Part shown: piece by piece, positions 41,582-49,227 of the stretch | Layout of the letters: each line of letters opens with the position of its first letter | Position numbering within the stretch: position 1 is the stretch's first letter | Assembly (NCBI RefSeq): GCF_014643255.1 | Contig: NZ_BMJI01000013.1 | Location: 21,363 to 85,362, forward strand | DNA from: Tersicoccus solisilvae | GTDB taxonomy: Bacteria > Actinomycetota > Actinomycetes > Actinomycetales > Micrococcaceae | DNA: 64,000 nucleotides | Reading direction: 5' to 3' | Made by a program: the position numbers and the translations under genes | The notes under the pieces: generated by a model | What the model was told of the DNA's origin: nothing | The model's input: only the letters and a program-made list of their open reading frames with translations | The model's database searches: none

Positions 41582-41596
41582 AGTACCGGCAGTGCC
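41582..41596. promoter_or_regulatory. Palindrome in the MFS/XRE divergent promoter
   Basis: AGTACCGGCAGTGCC is the second member of the pair described at 40058-40072. It lies 51 nt from the exporter start and 37 nt from the regulator start, so one site could control both. Confidence 0.55.
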
Positions 41597-41632
41597 TCCC
41601 TCCCGCGATCGCACCCCCGTAGCGTGGTGGCC

Positions 41633-42541
41633 ATGACGAATGCGGACGACGTACGGAAGTTCCTGACCTCCCGTCGGTCCAGGATCACCCCCGAGGAGGC
41701 CGGCCTGCCCGCCTGGGGCGGCAACCGCCGCGTCACCGGGCTGCGCCGTGAGGAGGTCGCCATGCTCGCCGGGATGAGCATCGACTACTACATCCGCCTC
41801 GAACGCGGCAACCTCTCCGGCGCCTCCGACAGCGTCCTCGAGTCCCTGGCCCGGGCGCTGAAGCTCGACGACGCGGAGACCGCCCACCTGTTCGACCTCG
41901 CCCACGCCGCCGCAACCCCGGCACGGGTCCGACGTCGACGCAGCCCGCTGACCGTGCGACCGAACGTGCAGCAGGTCCTCGACGCGATCACCGCCGCCCC
42001 GGCCTGGGTGCGCAACGATCGCGGAGACGTCCTCGCCACCAACGAGCTCGGCCGCGCCCTCTACCTGGACCTGATGGCCGACGGCGGTGCACCCCCGAAC
42101 AACTGCCGGTTCACCTTCCTCAATCCACGGGCACGGGCGTTCTACGCCGACTGGGAACGCGCCGCCGACGACATCGTGGCCATCCTGCGCTCCGCGGCCG
42201 GGAAGAACCCCTACGACAAGGACCTCACCGATCTGATCGGGGAGCTGTCCACCCGTAGCGAGGAATTCCGGACCCGGTGGGCCCGCCACGACGTGAAGTA
42301 TCACCGCACCGGGCGCAAACGCCTGCACCACCCGATCGTCGGCGACCTCGACCTCAGCTTCGAAGCGCTCGAACTGCCCGCCGACCCCGGACTGCGCATC
42401 AACGTCTACACCGCTGATCCCGGCACGCCGTCCGAGGACGCGCTGAAGGTCCTCGCCAGCTGGGTGGCGACCCAACGAGCAACGGAACGGGACCCCGACA
42501 GTCAGGCCGCTGACCGAGAAGACGACGTGAGCGAACGATGA
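41633..42541 (+). CDS. XRE-family regulator with MmyB-like ligand domain
   Basis: 302 residues. N-terminal helix-turn-helix (VTGLRREEVAMLAGMSIDYY, then IRLERGNLSGASDSVL, about 35-75) and a C-terminal MmyB-like PAS-type domain (PAWVRNDRGDVLATNELGRAL, FLNPRARAFYADWERAADD, the terminal LRINVYTADPGTPSEDALKVL in parts). Such regulators bind fatty acid-like ligands in the one structure I know of and commonly repress adjacent oxidoreductases. A TAGCGT box ends 7 nt before the ATG at 41633, so a leaderless start is preferred to the GTG 9 nt upstream. Its stop overlaps the next gene's ATG. Confidence 0.9.
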   Translation: MTNADDVRKFLTSRRSRITPEEAGLPAWGGNRRVTGLRREEVAMLAGMSIDYYIRLERGNLSGASDSVLESLARALKLDDAETAHLFDLAHAAATPARVRRRRSPLTVRPNVQQVLDAITAAPAWVRNDRGDVLATNELGRALYLDLMADGGAPPNNCRFTFLNPRARAFYADWERAADDIVAILRSAAGKNPYDKDLTDLIGELSTRSEEFRTRWARHDVKYHRTGRKRLHHPIVGDLDLSFEALELPADPGLRINVYTADPGTPSEDALKVLASWVATQRATERDPDSQAADREDDVSER

Positions 42542-43329
42542 CCGACCACACCACCACCGTGTTGATTCTGGGCGCGACCGGCAGCATCGGCCGACCCGCC
42601 GTGTCCGAAGCGCTACGGCAGGGCCATGCGGTCCGCGCCCTCGTCCGCGACCGCAACCGCGCCGCCCGGTTGCTGCCCGACTCCGTCGAACTCGTGGTCG
42701 GCGACCTGACCCAACCCGACACCCTCGATCCCGCGGTCGAGGGCATCGACGCCGTCGTCTTCACCCACGGCACCACCAACGAGCGTGACGTCCGGGACAC
42801 CGACTACGCCGGCGTGGCGAATACTCTCAAGGCGCTCGGTCCCAACCGCGCCAGAATCGCCCTGATGACCGCCATCGGGGTGACCCGGCCCGGCCTTGCC
42901 TACGCGGAATGGAAACTGCGCAGCGAACGGCTGGTCCGCGCCAGCGGTAACCCGTACACCATCGTCCGACCCGGCTGGTTCGACGACAACGACGCTGACC
43001 AGCGGACCCTCGTCATGCTCCAGGGCGACCGCCGCCAGTCCGGCGGCCCCGCCGACGGCGTCGTCGCCCGCGACCAGATCGCCCGCGTCCTCATCGACAG
43101 CCTCAGCACGGCGTCCGCCGATCGCAAGACCTTCGAACTCGTCGCGGACAGAGGCGAGGAGCAAACCGACCTCTCCCCCGTCTTCGCGTCACTGATCCCG
43201 GATCCAACCGGAGCACTCGACGCCGTCGAGGACAGCGTCAACCTGCCACCCGAGCGCGAACCCGAACGATTCCGGCAGGACCTTGCGGCCATCGCCGCCG
43301 GCAGCGCGGGACCGGCAGTGGCCCGCTGA
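42538..43329 (+). CDS. NAD(P)-binding protein, atypical SDR (NmrA-like) family
   Basis: 263 residues with the extended Rossmann motif VLILGATGSIGRPAVSEALR (about 8-27), ALVRDRNRAARLLPD cofactor region, VVGDLTQPDTL and YTIVRPGWFDD. This is the NmrA/SDR_a5-like group that reads or uses NAD(P) and is often next to XRE/MmyB regulators. A classical YxxxK appears as YAEWK (about 122). ATG overlaps the regulator stop (ATGA), so it belongs to the regulator operon. Could be an oxidoreductase or a redox sensor. Confidence 0.85.
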   Translation: MTDHTTTVLILGATGSIGRPAVSEALRQGHAVRALVRDRNRAARLLPDSVELVVGDLTQPDTLDPAVEGIDAVVFTHGTTNERDVRDTDYAGVANTLKALGPNRARIALMTAIGVTRPGLAYAEWKLRSERLVRASGNPYTIVRPGWFDDNDADQRTLVMLQGDRRQSGGPADGVVARDQIARVLIDSLSTASADRKTFELVADRGEEQTDLSPVFASLIPDPTGALDAVEDSVNLPPEREPERFRQDLAAIAAGSAGPAVAR

Positions 43330-43392
43330 CGAAGGGGTGGGACCGCGACTGGCCCGTCGCGAGCCTGGACCAACCCGAAGGGGAGCAATCAG

Positions 43393-43464
43393 ATGAGCAA
43401 CGTCGTCGTCATCGGCCCTGCCCCACGATCTGAAAACCAAGACGACCGAGGAGAGATCACGTGA
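43393..43464 (+). CDS. 23-codon short ORF overlapping the cupin start
   Basis: MSNVVVIGPAPRSENQDDR plus four residues, then TGA that overlaps the cupin GTG (GTGA). AAGGGGAG lies 7 nt before the ATG. The opening VVVIGPA looks like the first beta strand of a Rossmann or flavodoxin protein, which suggests the 5' stub of a gene whose body was deleted. It may now serve only to couple translation into the cupin gene. Confidence 0.4.
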   Translation: MSNVVVIGPAPRSENQDDRGEIT

Positions 43465-43895
43465 GTGACAGCAAATTCGACCAGATGTTCCCGCTCGGGC
43501 AGACCAACGATGCCTTCGCGGAGAACTTCATCGGGCAGAGTTACCTCGCCCCGCTGACCGACGGGAGTGTGCCGGTCAGCAATGTCACCTTCGAGCCGGG
43601 ATGCCGCAACAACTGGCACATCCACCACGGCACCGATGGTGGCGGCGACCAGATCCTGCTGTGCACCGCGGGAAGCGGCTGGTACCAGGCCGAAGGCGAA
43701 GACCCCGTCAGCCTGGTCCCGGGCTCGGCGGTCCGCGTCCCGTCCGGCACGAAGCACTGGCACGGCGCGACGGCCGACACGTGGTTCTCCCACCTGGCCT
43801 TCGTCACTCCGGGTGGAGACGTGAGCAACGAGTGGCTCGAGCCGGTCACCGACGAGGTGTACGGCCAGCTGCCGAAGAACGGAGAGAACGCATGA
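43461..43895 (+). CDS. Cupin-domain protein
   Basis: 144 residues, single cupin barrel. Motif 1 is seen as NNWHIHHGTDGGGDQ (metal His pair, about 51-65) and motif 2 as PSGTKHWHGA (His, about 95-104). Cupins of this subtype accompany aldo/keto reductases and carboxymuconolactone decarboxylase-like proteins in bacterial redox operons. Here the next gene is an AKR (ATGA overlap), and after it comes the remnant of a carboxymuconolactone decarboxylase gene, which fits this set. Metal and reaction are unknown. Confidence 0.86.
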   Translation: MSDSKFDQMFPLGQTNDAFAENFIGQSYLAPLTDGSVPVSNVTFEPGCRNNWHIHHGTDGGGDQILLCTAGSGWYQAEGEDPVSLVPGSAVRVPSGTKHWHGATADTWFSHLAFVTPGGDVSNEWLEPVTDEVYGQLPKNGENA

Positions 43896-44749
43896 GCATC
43901 CTGAACGAGACCTACACCCTCTCGAACGACATCACCATCCCGAAGCTGGGGCTGGGCACGTGGTTCATCGACGACGACGAAGCCGCTCAGACGGTACGCG
44001 AGGCGGTGCAGATCGGCTACCGCAACATCGACACGGCCCAGGCATACGGTAACGAGGCCGGCGTCGGTGAAGGCGTGCGGACCAGCAGTGTTCCCCGTGC
44101 AGAGCTTTTCGTGTCCACGAAGCTGGCCGCCGAGATCAAGGACTACGACGAGGCCACGGCCGCGATCGACGCGTCCCTGGCAAAGCTCGACATCGATTAC
44201 ATCGATCTCATGCTCATTCACGCCCCGCAGCCGTGGGACGACTTCCGCGGCGGTGACTACTCCGAGGGCAATCGGCAGGCCTGGCGGGCACTCGAGGAGG
44301 CCCACCGAGCCGGGAAGATCCGCTCGATCGGGGTGTCCAACTTCCTGCAGGAGGACCTGGAGAACATCCGGGCGCACGGCACGGTGAGCCCGCAGGTGAA
44401 CCAGATCCTCGTCCACGCCGGCAACACGCCCAGTGACCTGCTCGCGTACTGCCATGACAACGGGATCCTGGTCGAGGCCTACTCGCCCATCGCGCACGGG
44501 GAAATCCTGAACAACGCCGCGGTCCGGGCGATCGCCGAGAAGTACCGGGTGAGCGTGCCGCAGCTCTGCATCCGCTACACGCTTCAGCTGGGCACCGTCT
44601 CCCTGCCGAAGACCGCGAACCCCGACCACCTGCGCGCCAACGCGCAGGTCGATTTCGAGATCTCAGCGCAGGACATGGACGCGTTGCGGAACCTCCACGA
44701 GCGCGACTACGGCGAGCACAGCGCGTTCCCGGTGTACAGCGGCAGGTAA
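43892..44749 (+). CDS. Aldo/keto reductase (2,5-diketo-D-gluconate reductase-like)
   Basis: 285 residues, short AKR type. IPKLGLGTWFIDDDEA near the start, RNIDTAQAYGNEAGVG (catalytic Asp/Tyr, about 48-60), STKLAAEI (Lys), LMLIHAP (His), GVSNF and the C-terminal coenzyme loop SLPKTANPDHLRAN. NADPH-dependent reduction of aldehydes or keto sugars is the family activity. ATG overlaps the cupin stop. TAA stop is followed at once by AAGAGGAC and the ATG of a decayed third gene. Confidence 0.92.
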   Translation: MSILNETYTLSNDITIPKLGLGTWFIDDDEAAQTVREAVQIGYRNIDTAQAYGNEAGVGEGVRTSSVPRAELFVSTKLAAEIKDYDEATAAIDASLAKLDIDYIDLMLIHAPQPWDDFRGGDYSEGNRQAWRALEEAHRAGKIRSIGVSNFLQEDLENIRAHGTVSPQVNQILVHAGNTPSDLLAYCHDNGILVEAYSPIAHGEILNNAAVRAIAEKYRVSVPQLCIRYTLQLGTVSLPKTANPDHLRANAQVDFEISAQDMDALRNLHERDYGEHSAFPVYSGR

Positions 44750-44761
44750 GAGGACAGACCC

Positions 44762-44880
44762 ATGGCTGAGAAGGTGACGGCGGGCAGGGACACAGGGAGC
44801 GCGCCAGGAACAACGGGGTCGCCGCCGAGGAGATGGCCCAGGCCTTGGGCCAGCCGGCATGGAATGCGCCGCACGGTCCA
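44762..44880 (+). pseudogene. Remnant of a carboxymuconolactone decarboxylase-family gene
   Basis: The ATG at 44762 has a good AAGAGGAC site. The frame reads MAEKVTAGRDT, the usual start of this family, then breaks. In another frame from about 44800 it reads RARNNGVAAEEMAQALGQPA then WNAPHG, which matches the C-terminal segment (KNNGVTxEExxEAL..AFYAGWP) that normally lies about 80 residues later. So an internal deletion with a frame change has fused the two ends. The gene cannot make a working protein. Confidence 0.65.
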
Positions 44881-44893
44881 AACAGCGCGTATC

Positions 44894-44938
44894 GAGAGCC
44901 GAGCGGGCGCGCCCCCAGAGCACGCCCGCCCGGCTCTC
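44894..44938. terminator. Bidirectional hairpin between convergent operons
   Basis: GAGAGCCGAGCGGGCG (44894-44909) pairs with CGCCCGCCCGGCTCTC (44923-44938) with a single mismatch around a 13-nt loop. It closes the cupin-AKR operon on one strand and the sugar operon on the other, and overlaps the last stop codon of the latter by 2 nt. Confidence 0.75.
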
Positions 44939-45938
44939 AGCTCTGGTTGCTGAACGCGGCGTCGAACGACTGGGCCGACGGGCTGAAGTCGTACTTCCTC
45001 AGCGTGGCGAGCGCCTCGGGGGCGCCCTCGAGCCGGTCCATGCCGGCGTCCTCCCACTCGATCGAGATCGGGCCGTCGTAGCCGATCGCCGTCAGTGCGC
45101 GGAACGCGGACTCCCAGGGCACGTCGCCCCGGCCGGCGGAGACGAAGTCCCAGCCACGGCGCGGGTCGCCCCACGGCAGGTGCGAGCCCATCACGGTGTT
45201 GCGGCCGGTCATACGCAGCTTCGTGTCCTTGCAGTCCACGTGGTAGATCCGGTCCTTGAAGTCCCAGATGAAGCTGACCGGGTCGATGCCCTGCCACATG
45301 AAGTGGCTCGGATCCCAGTTCAGTCCGAACGCTTCCCGGTGCCCGATCGCCTCCAACGTGCGCACCGTCGTCCAGTAGTCGTACGCGATCTCGGACGGGT
45401 GCACCTCGTGCGCGAACCGGACGCCGCACTCGTCGAACACGTCGAGGATCGGATTCCAGCGGTCGGCGAAGTCCTGGTACCCGGCGTCGATCACCGAGTC
45501 GGGGACGGGCGGGAACATGGCCACGTACGGCCAGATCGACGAGCCGGTGAACCCGACGACGGTTTTCACGCCGAGCGCCTTCGCCAGCCGGGCGGTGTGC
45601 TGGAGCTCCTCCGCGGCGCGCTGCCGCACGCCCTCGGGGTCGCCGTCGCCCCACACTCGCGGCCCGACGATCGCCTGGTGCCGGAAGTCGATGGGGTCGT
45701 CGCACACCGCCTGGCCCTTGAGGTGATTGGAGATCGCCCACACCTTCAGGCCGTGCTTCTCCAGGACGGCCAGCTTCGACTCGACGTAGCCGGGCTCGTC
45801 CCAGCGCCACGCGTCCAGGTGGTCCCCGGAGACGGCGATCTCCAGGCCGTCGTAGCCCCACGACGCGGCCAACCGGGCCACCTCCTCGAAGGGCAGGTCG
45901 GCCCACTGGCCGGTGAACAGGGTGTACGGGCGGGGCAT
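44937..45938 (-). CDS. Sugar phosphate isomerase/epimerase (TIM-barrel, AP endonuclease 2 fold)
   Basis: 333 residues. Metal-site segments are visible: GYDGLEIAVSGDHLD near 29-43, KTVVGFTG, RFAHEVHPSEIAYDYWT, GLNWDPSHFMWQG, YHVDCKDTKLR and PISIEWEDAGMD. These are the Glu/Asp/His ligands of the xylose isomerase-like barrel. GGAGGC precedes the ATG. Last gene of a four-gene minus-strand operon with two Gfo/Idh/MocA dehydrogenases. Such sets oxidise and isomerise or cleave sugars, inositols or 3-keto-glycosides; which one cannot be read here. Confidence 0.87.
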   Translation of the reverse strand: MPRPYTLFTGQWADLPFEEVARLAASWGYDGLEIAVSGDHLDAWRWDEPGYVESKLAVLEKHGLKVWAISNHLKGQAVCDDPIDFRHQAIVGPRVWGDGDPEGVRQRAAEELQHTARLAKALGVKTVVGFTGSSIWPYVAMFPPVPDSVIDAGYQDFADRWNPILDVFDECGVRFAHEVHPSEIAYDYWTTVRTLEAIGHREAFGLNWDPSHFMWQGIDPVSFIWDFKDRIYHVDCKDTKLRMTGRNTVMGSHLPWGDPRRGWDFVSAGRGDVPWESAFRALTAIGYDGPISIEWEDAGMDRLEGAPEALATLRKYDFSPSAQSFDAAFSNQS

Positions 45939-45991
45939 CGGTGCCTCCTGCGACGACGGGACGGGGTGGTGGACGGGGGAGCGGGTGGAAC

Positions 45992-47149
45992 TCAGCTTCC
46001 GACGGTGACGATGGAACTCTTCGCCGCCGCCGACTCCTGCACCGCGGCGAGCACGCGCTGGACGGCCAGGCCCTCGGCGAACGAGGGGCTGGGCGCGACG
46101 CCGGTGTCGATGGCGACGAGGAAGTCCCGGATCTGGTGGGTGAACGTGTGCTCCCACCCGATGGTGTGGCCCTGCGGCCACCAGGCGTCCAAGTACGGGT
46201 GGCCGGGCTCGGTGACGAGCACGCGGGAGAAGCCCTGCCGCTCGACGGGCACGGTGCCGTCGAGGACCATCAGCTCGTTGAGCCGCTCCAGGTCGAACGC
46301 GAGGCTGCCCTCGCTGCCGTACACCTCGATGGTCAGCGCGTTCTTCCGGCCGAGCGCCACGCGGGAGACCTCGACGCTGGCGACGGCGCCGCCGGCCAGG
46401 CTCAGGGTCGCCCACGCGGCGTCGTCGACGGTGACCGACTCCGGGCCGTCGGGCCCGTTCCGGGTCGGGACGAACGTGTGCAGCCGTCCGGAGACGTCGG
46501 TGACGGTGTCCCCGAGCAGGAACTGCACCTGGTCGACGGCGTGGGACGCGATGTCACCGAGCGCCCCCGAGCCGGCGGTCTCCTTGCGGAGCCGCCAGGT
46601 CATCGGGGCCGTCTCGTCGGCCAGCCAGTCCTGCAGGTAGCTGACCCGCACCTGGCGCACCGTACCCACCCGGCCCTCGGCGATCAGGTCCCGGGCCAGC
46701 GCGAGCGCCGGCACCCGTCGGTAGTTGAAGCCGACCATCGACCGGACGCCGCGCGCAGCCGCCGCCTCCGCCGCGGCGACCATCGCGGCGGACTCCGTCA
46801 TCGAGTTGGCCAGCGGCTTCTCGACCAGCACGTGCTTGCCCGCCTCGAGGAAGGCGATCGCCATCTCGGCGTGCAGCCACCCGGGGGTGCAGATGTCGAC
46901 GATGTCGATGTCGTCCCGGGTCAGCAGGGTGCGCCAGTCGGTCGCGGACTCCGCCCAGCCGTACCGGGCGGCCGCCTCGGCGACGGCGTCGGCGTCCCGG
47001 CCGACCAGCACCTTCCGTTCGAACGCCGGCACGTCGAAGTAGCTGGCCACGTTGCGCCACGCCTGCGAATGGGCCTTGCCCATGAAGGCGTAGCCGATGG
47101 TGGCGACCCCCAACGGGGCAGAATCCAGGCGGGAACGGTTGCCGGACAT
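45992..47149 (-). CDS. Gfo/Idh/MocA-family NAD(P) dehydrogenase
   Basis: 385 residues. Rossmann domain with GVATIGYAFMGKAHSQAWRN (about 14-33; the glycine motif is GYAFMG), VDICTPGWLHAEMA and the signature VLVEKPLANS with the catalytic Lys of EKP at about 110. The C-terminal half has GDIASHAVDQVQFLLGD (the usual His). The in-frame upstream sequence overlaps the preceding gene and was excluded. It lies 2 nt after the other dehydrogenase and 53 nt before the barrel isomerase. Probably oxidises a sugar or cyclitol hydroxyl. Confidence 0.9.
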   Translation of the reverse strand: MSGNRSRLDSAPLGVATIGYAFMGKAHSQAWRNVASYFDVPAFERKVLVGRDADAVAEAAARYGWAESATDWRTLLTRDDIDIVDICTPGWLHAEMAIAFLEAGKHVLVEKPLANSMTESAAMVAAAEAAAARGVRSMVGFNYRRVPALALARDLIAEGRVGTVRQVRVSYLQDWLADETAPMTWRLRKETAGSGALGDIASHAVDQVQFLLGDTVTDVSGRLHTFVPTRNGPDGPESVTVDDAAWATLSLAGGAVASVEVSRVALGRKNALTIEVYGSEGSLAFDLERLNELMVLDGTVPVERQGFSRVLVTEPGHPYLDAWWPQGHTIGWEHTFTHQIRDFLVAIDTGVAPSPSFAEGLAVQRVLAAVQESAAAKSSIVTVGS

Positions 47150-47151
47150 GG

Positions 47152-48300
47152 TCAGAGCGTCTTCTCGGTCGGGTCGAAGTCCTCCGGCAGCGGCTCGGCG
47201 GCGACGGCGGTGCTCTCCAGCGAGATGAAGGACCCGGTCTCGATGGACTCGGCGATCGAGACCATCGCGTCCAGCACGTGGTACGCCGCCTCGCCCTGCG
47301 CCCGGTGCGGGACGCCGGCCCGGATGGCGCGCGCCATCTCCAGCACGCCGGTGCCGCGCGAGGCCGTGGATCCTACGGCGGGGATGATCTCCGGCTCGGC
47401 GCCGACGCGGGTCAGGACGATGTCGCCGTCGAACATGTTCGGGTCCGGGAACGCGATCGTCGCCTCGGTGCCGGTGATCTCGACGACGCCGACATTCTGC
47501 TTCGGCGAGTCGAAGGAGAAGATGCTCTGCGAGGACTCGCCGCCCTCGAACTGGGCGATGGCGCTGACGTGGGTCGGGACGGTCACGTCGAAGGCCTCGC
47601 CGGCCTTCGGGCCCGAGCCGATCACGCGGGAGGCGCGCGACTGCGAGCCGAACGCCCCGACCTTCGCGATCGGACCGAACGTCTGCACCAGGGTGGTGAG
47701 GTAGTAGGGCCCGATGTCGAACAGCGGGCCGGCGCCGGCCTGGAACAGGAACGCCGGGTTCGGATGCCACGACTCCGGGCCGGGGGACTGCATGAGCGTC
47801 AGCGCGGTCAGCGGGGTGCCGATGTCGCCGCGGGCCACCGTACGCAGCGCGGTCTGCAGGCCGGCGCCGAGGAACGTGTCCGGGGCGCAGCCGAGCCGCA
47901 CGCCCGCCGCGTCGGCGGCCTTGAGCAGGCCGAGCCCGCTCTCCCGGTCCAGGGAGAACGGCTTCTCGCTCCACACGTGCTTGCCGGCCTGGACGGCGGC
48001 CGTGGCCACCTCGACGTGCGCGGCCGGGATCGTCAGGTTGATCACGATCTCGACGTCGGGGTGCGCGAGGGCGTCCTCGACGGAGCCGGACGCCGGGATC
48101 CCGAACTCCGCGGCGCGCGCGGCGGCGACCTCGGGGAACAGGTCGGCGACCATGAGCACCCGCACGTCCGGGAACCGGGTGAGGTTGCCCAGGTACTCCT
48201 TGCTGATGACGCCGGCGCCGATGATGGCGACACCGACGGGCCCGGAATGCTGTCCGGTGCGCTGTCCGGTGCCGGTGCCGGGGGTGGTCTGCTCGCTCAT
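47152..48300 (-). CDS. Gfo/Idh/MocA-family NAD(P) dehydrogenase
   Basis: 382 residues. GVAIIGAGVISKEYLGNLTR (about 23-42) is the Rossmann motif, IVINLTIPAAHVEVA follows, and HVWSEKPFSL carries the catalytic Lys. GPLFDIGPYYLTTLVQTFGP holds the second-domain motif, with Tyr in the place where many members have His. Only moderate similarity to the neighbour at 45992, so probably a different step or stereochemistry and not a recent duplicate. Its ATG overlaps the stop of the isomerase upstream (ATGA). Confidence 0.9.
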   Translation of the reverse strand: MSEQTTPGTGTGQRTGQHSGPVGVAIIGAGVISKEYLGNLTRFPDVRVLMVADLFPEVAAARAAEFGIPASGSVEDALAHPDVEIVINLTIPAAHVEVATAAVQAGKHVWSEKPFSLDRESGLGLLKAADAAGVRLGCAPDTFLGAGLQTALRTVARGDIGTPLTALTLMQSPGPESWHPNPAFLFQAGAGPLFDIGPYYLTTLVQTFGPIAKVGAFGSQSRASRVIGSGPKAGEAFDVTVPTHVSAIAQFEGGESSQSIFSFDSPKQNVGVVEITGTEATIAFPDPNMFDGDIVLTRVGAEPEIIPAVGSTASRGTGVLEMARAIRAGVPHRAQGEAAYHVLDAMVSIAESIETGSFISLESTAVAAEPLPEDFDPTEKTL

Positions 48301-49052
48301 CGGGTGGCACCCTTCGTGGTCGCCTCGTCGGAGTTCAGGAACGCCAGGCTGTCGGCCACGGCGGTGAAGATGTCACCGGTGAAGTCGTCGAGTTCGACGA
48401 CGGCGGTCTCGATGGACGTACCGGCGGCCAGCACGTCGCGGATCGGCATCTTCCCGCTGCCGACGGCGACCTGGTCCTTGTCCTCGGTGGTCAGGGGACC
48501 GTCCTTGATGTGGACGAAGCGGACGCGGTCGCCGAGCCGGCGCAGCAGCTCGACGGGGTCCTCCCCGCCCACGGCGGCCCAGTAGGTGTCGACCTCGAGC
48601 ACGACGGCGTCGTCGAGGTGGTCCGCGAGGACTTCCAGGCCAGACCGGCTGTCGATGCGGGACTGCAACTCGAACTCGTGGTTGTGATAGCCGACCCGGA
48701 TGCCGTGCTTCGCCCCGGCCGCGGCGGCGGCGTTGAGCGCCTGCGCCGTGGCGGCGATGTCCTCGGCGTTCTGCCAGCGGGAGCGGTCCACGTGGGGATC
48801 GATCACGGTCTCGATGCCCAGCTGCTTCGCGGCGGCGAAGATCTCCTCCTGGTCCGCGCTGAGCAGCGGGGCATGCCCGGACGGGGCGGTCAGGCCGTTC
48901 TCGCGCAGGGCCGCCTCGAGTTCGTCCACGGTGGCGACGAAGTTGTAGGGCTCGACGGCGGTGTAACCGATCTGCGCCACGCGGGCGACGGTGCCCGCCA
49001 GGTCGGCCGACATGGCCTCGCGGACGGTGTACAACTGCAGGGCGTAGCGCAC
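48297..49052 (-). CDS. Sugar phosphate isomerase/epimerase (TIM-barrel)
   Basis: 251 residues, the first gene of the sugar operon. MRYALQLYTVREAMSADL at the start, GYTAVEPYNFV, RVGYHNHEFELQ (His-x-His-Glu metal segment, about 143-154), VVLEVDTYWAAVGGEDP and VRFVHIKDGPL (Lys-Asp). These are the ligand positions of the IolE/xylose isomerase-like family. It is transcribed from a promoter 76 nt upstream with a good -35/-10 pair that shares its upstream box with the ABC importer promoter. Confidence 0.88.
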   Translation of the reverse strand: MRYALQLYTVREAMSADLAGTVARVAQIGYTAVEPYNFVATVDELEAALRENGLTAPSGHAPLLSADQEEIFAAAKQLGIETVIDPHVDRSRWQNAEDIAATAQALNAAAAAGAKHGIRVGYHNHEFELQSRIDSRSGLEVLADHLDDAVVLEVDTYWAAVGGEDPVELLRRLGDRVRFVHIKDGPLTTEDKDQVAVGSGKMPIRDVLAAGTSIETAVVELDDFTGDIFTAVADSLAFLNSDEATTKGATR

Positions 49053-49127
49053 GGAAGCCTCCTGGCGATGAGCGGGTGCGGGGGGTCGCGACCCGGCTGA
49101 GCGTGCTCGATGCCACGCTCGATACCG

Positions 49128-49166
49128 AACCTAGGGCAGCTTCTGACAGTGGTCAAGCAAAAGTTG
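49128..49166 (-). promoter_or_regulatory. Promoter and shared box of the sugar catabolic operon
   Basis: On the minus strand: CAACTTTTGC directly before -35 TTGACC (49156-49151), a 17-nt spacer, and -10 TAGGTT (49133-49128). The box AACTTTTGnTTGAC recurs before the ABC importer (50683-50696), in the same place relative to its -35. It is a candidate operator of the ROK regulator encoded between the two. Confidence 0.78.
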
Positions 49167-49227
49167 TCGTGACGCCGACGCGCTGGATCATGTGACAGGC
49201 AGAAGTACGGCGTGCTATCACTGGGGG

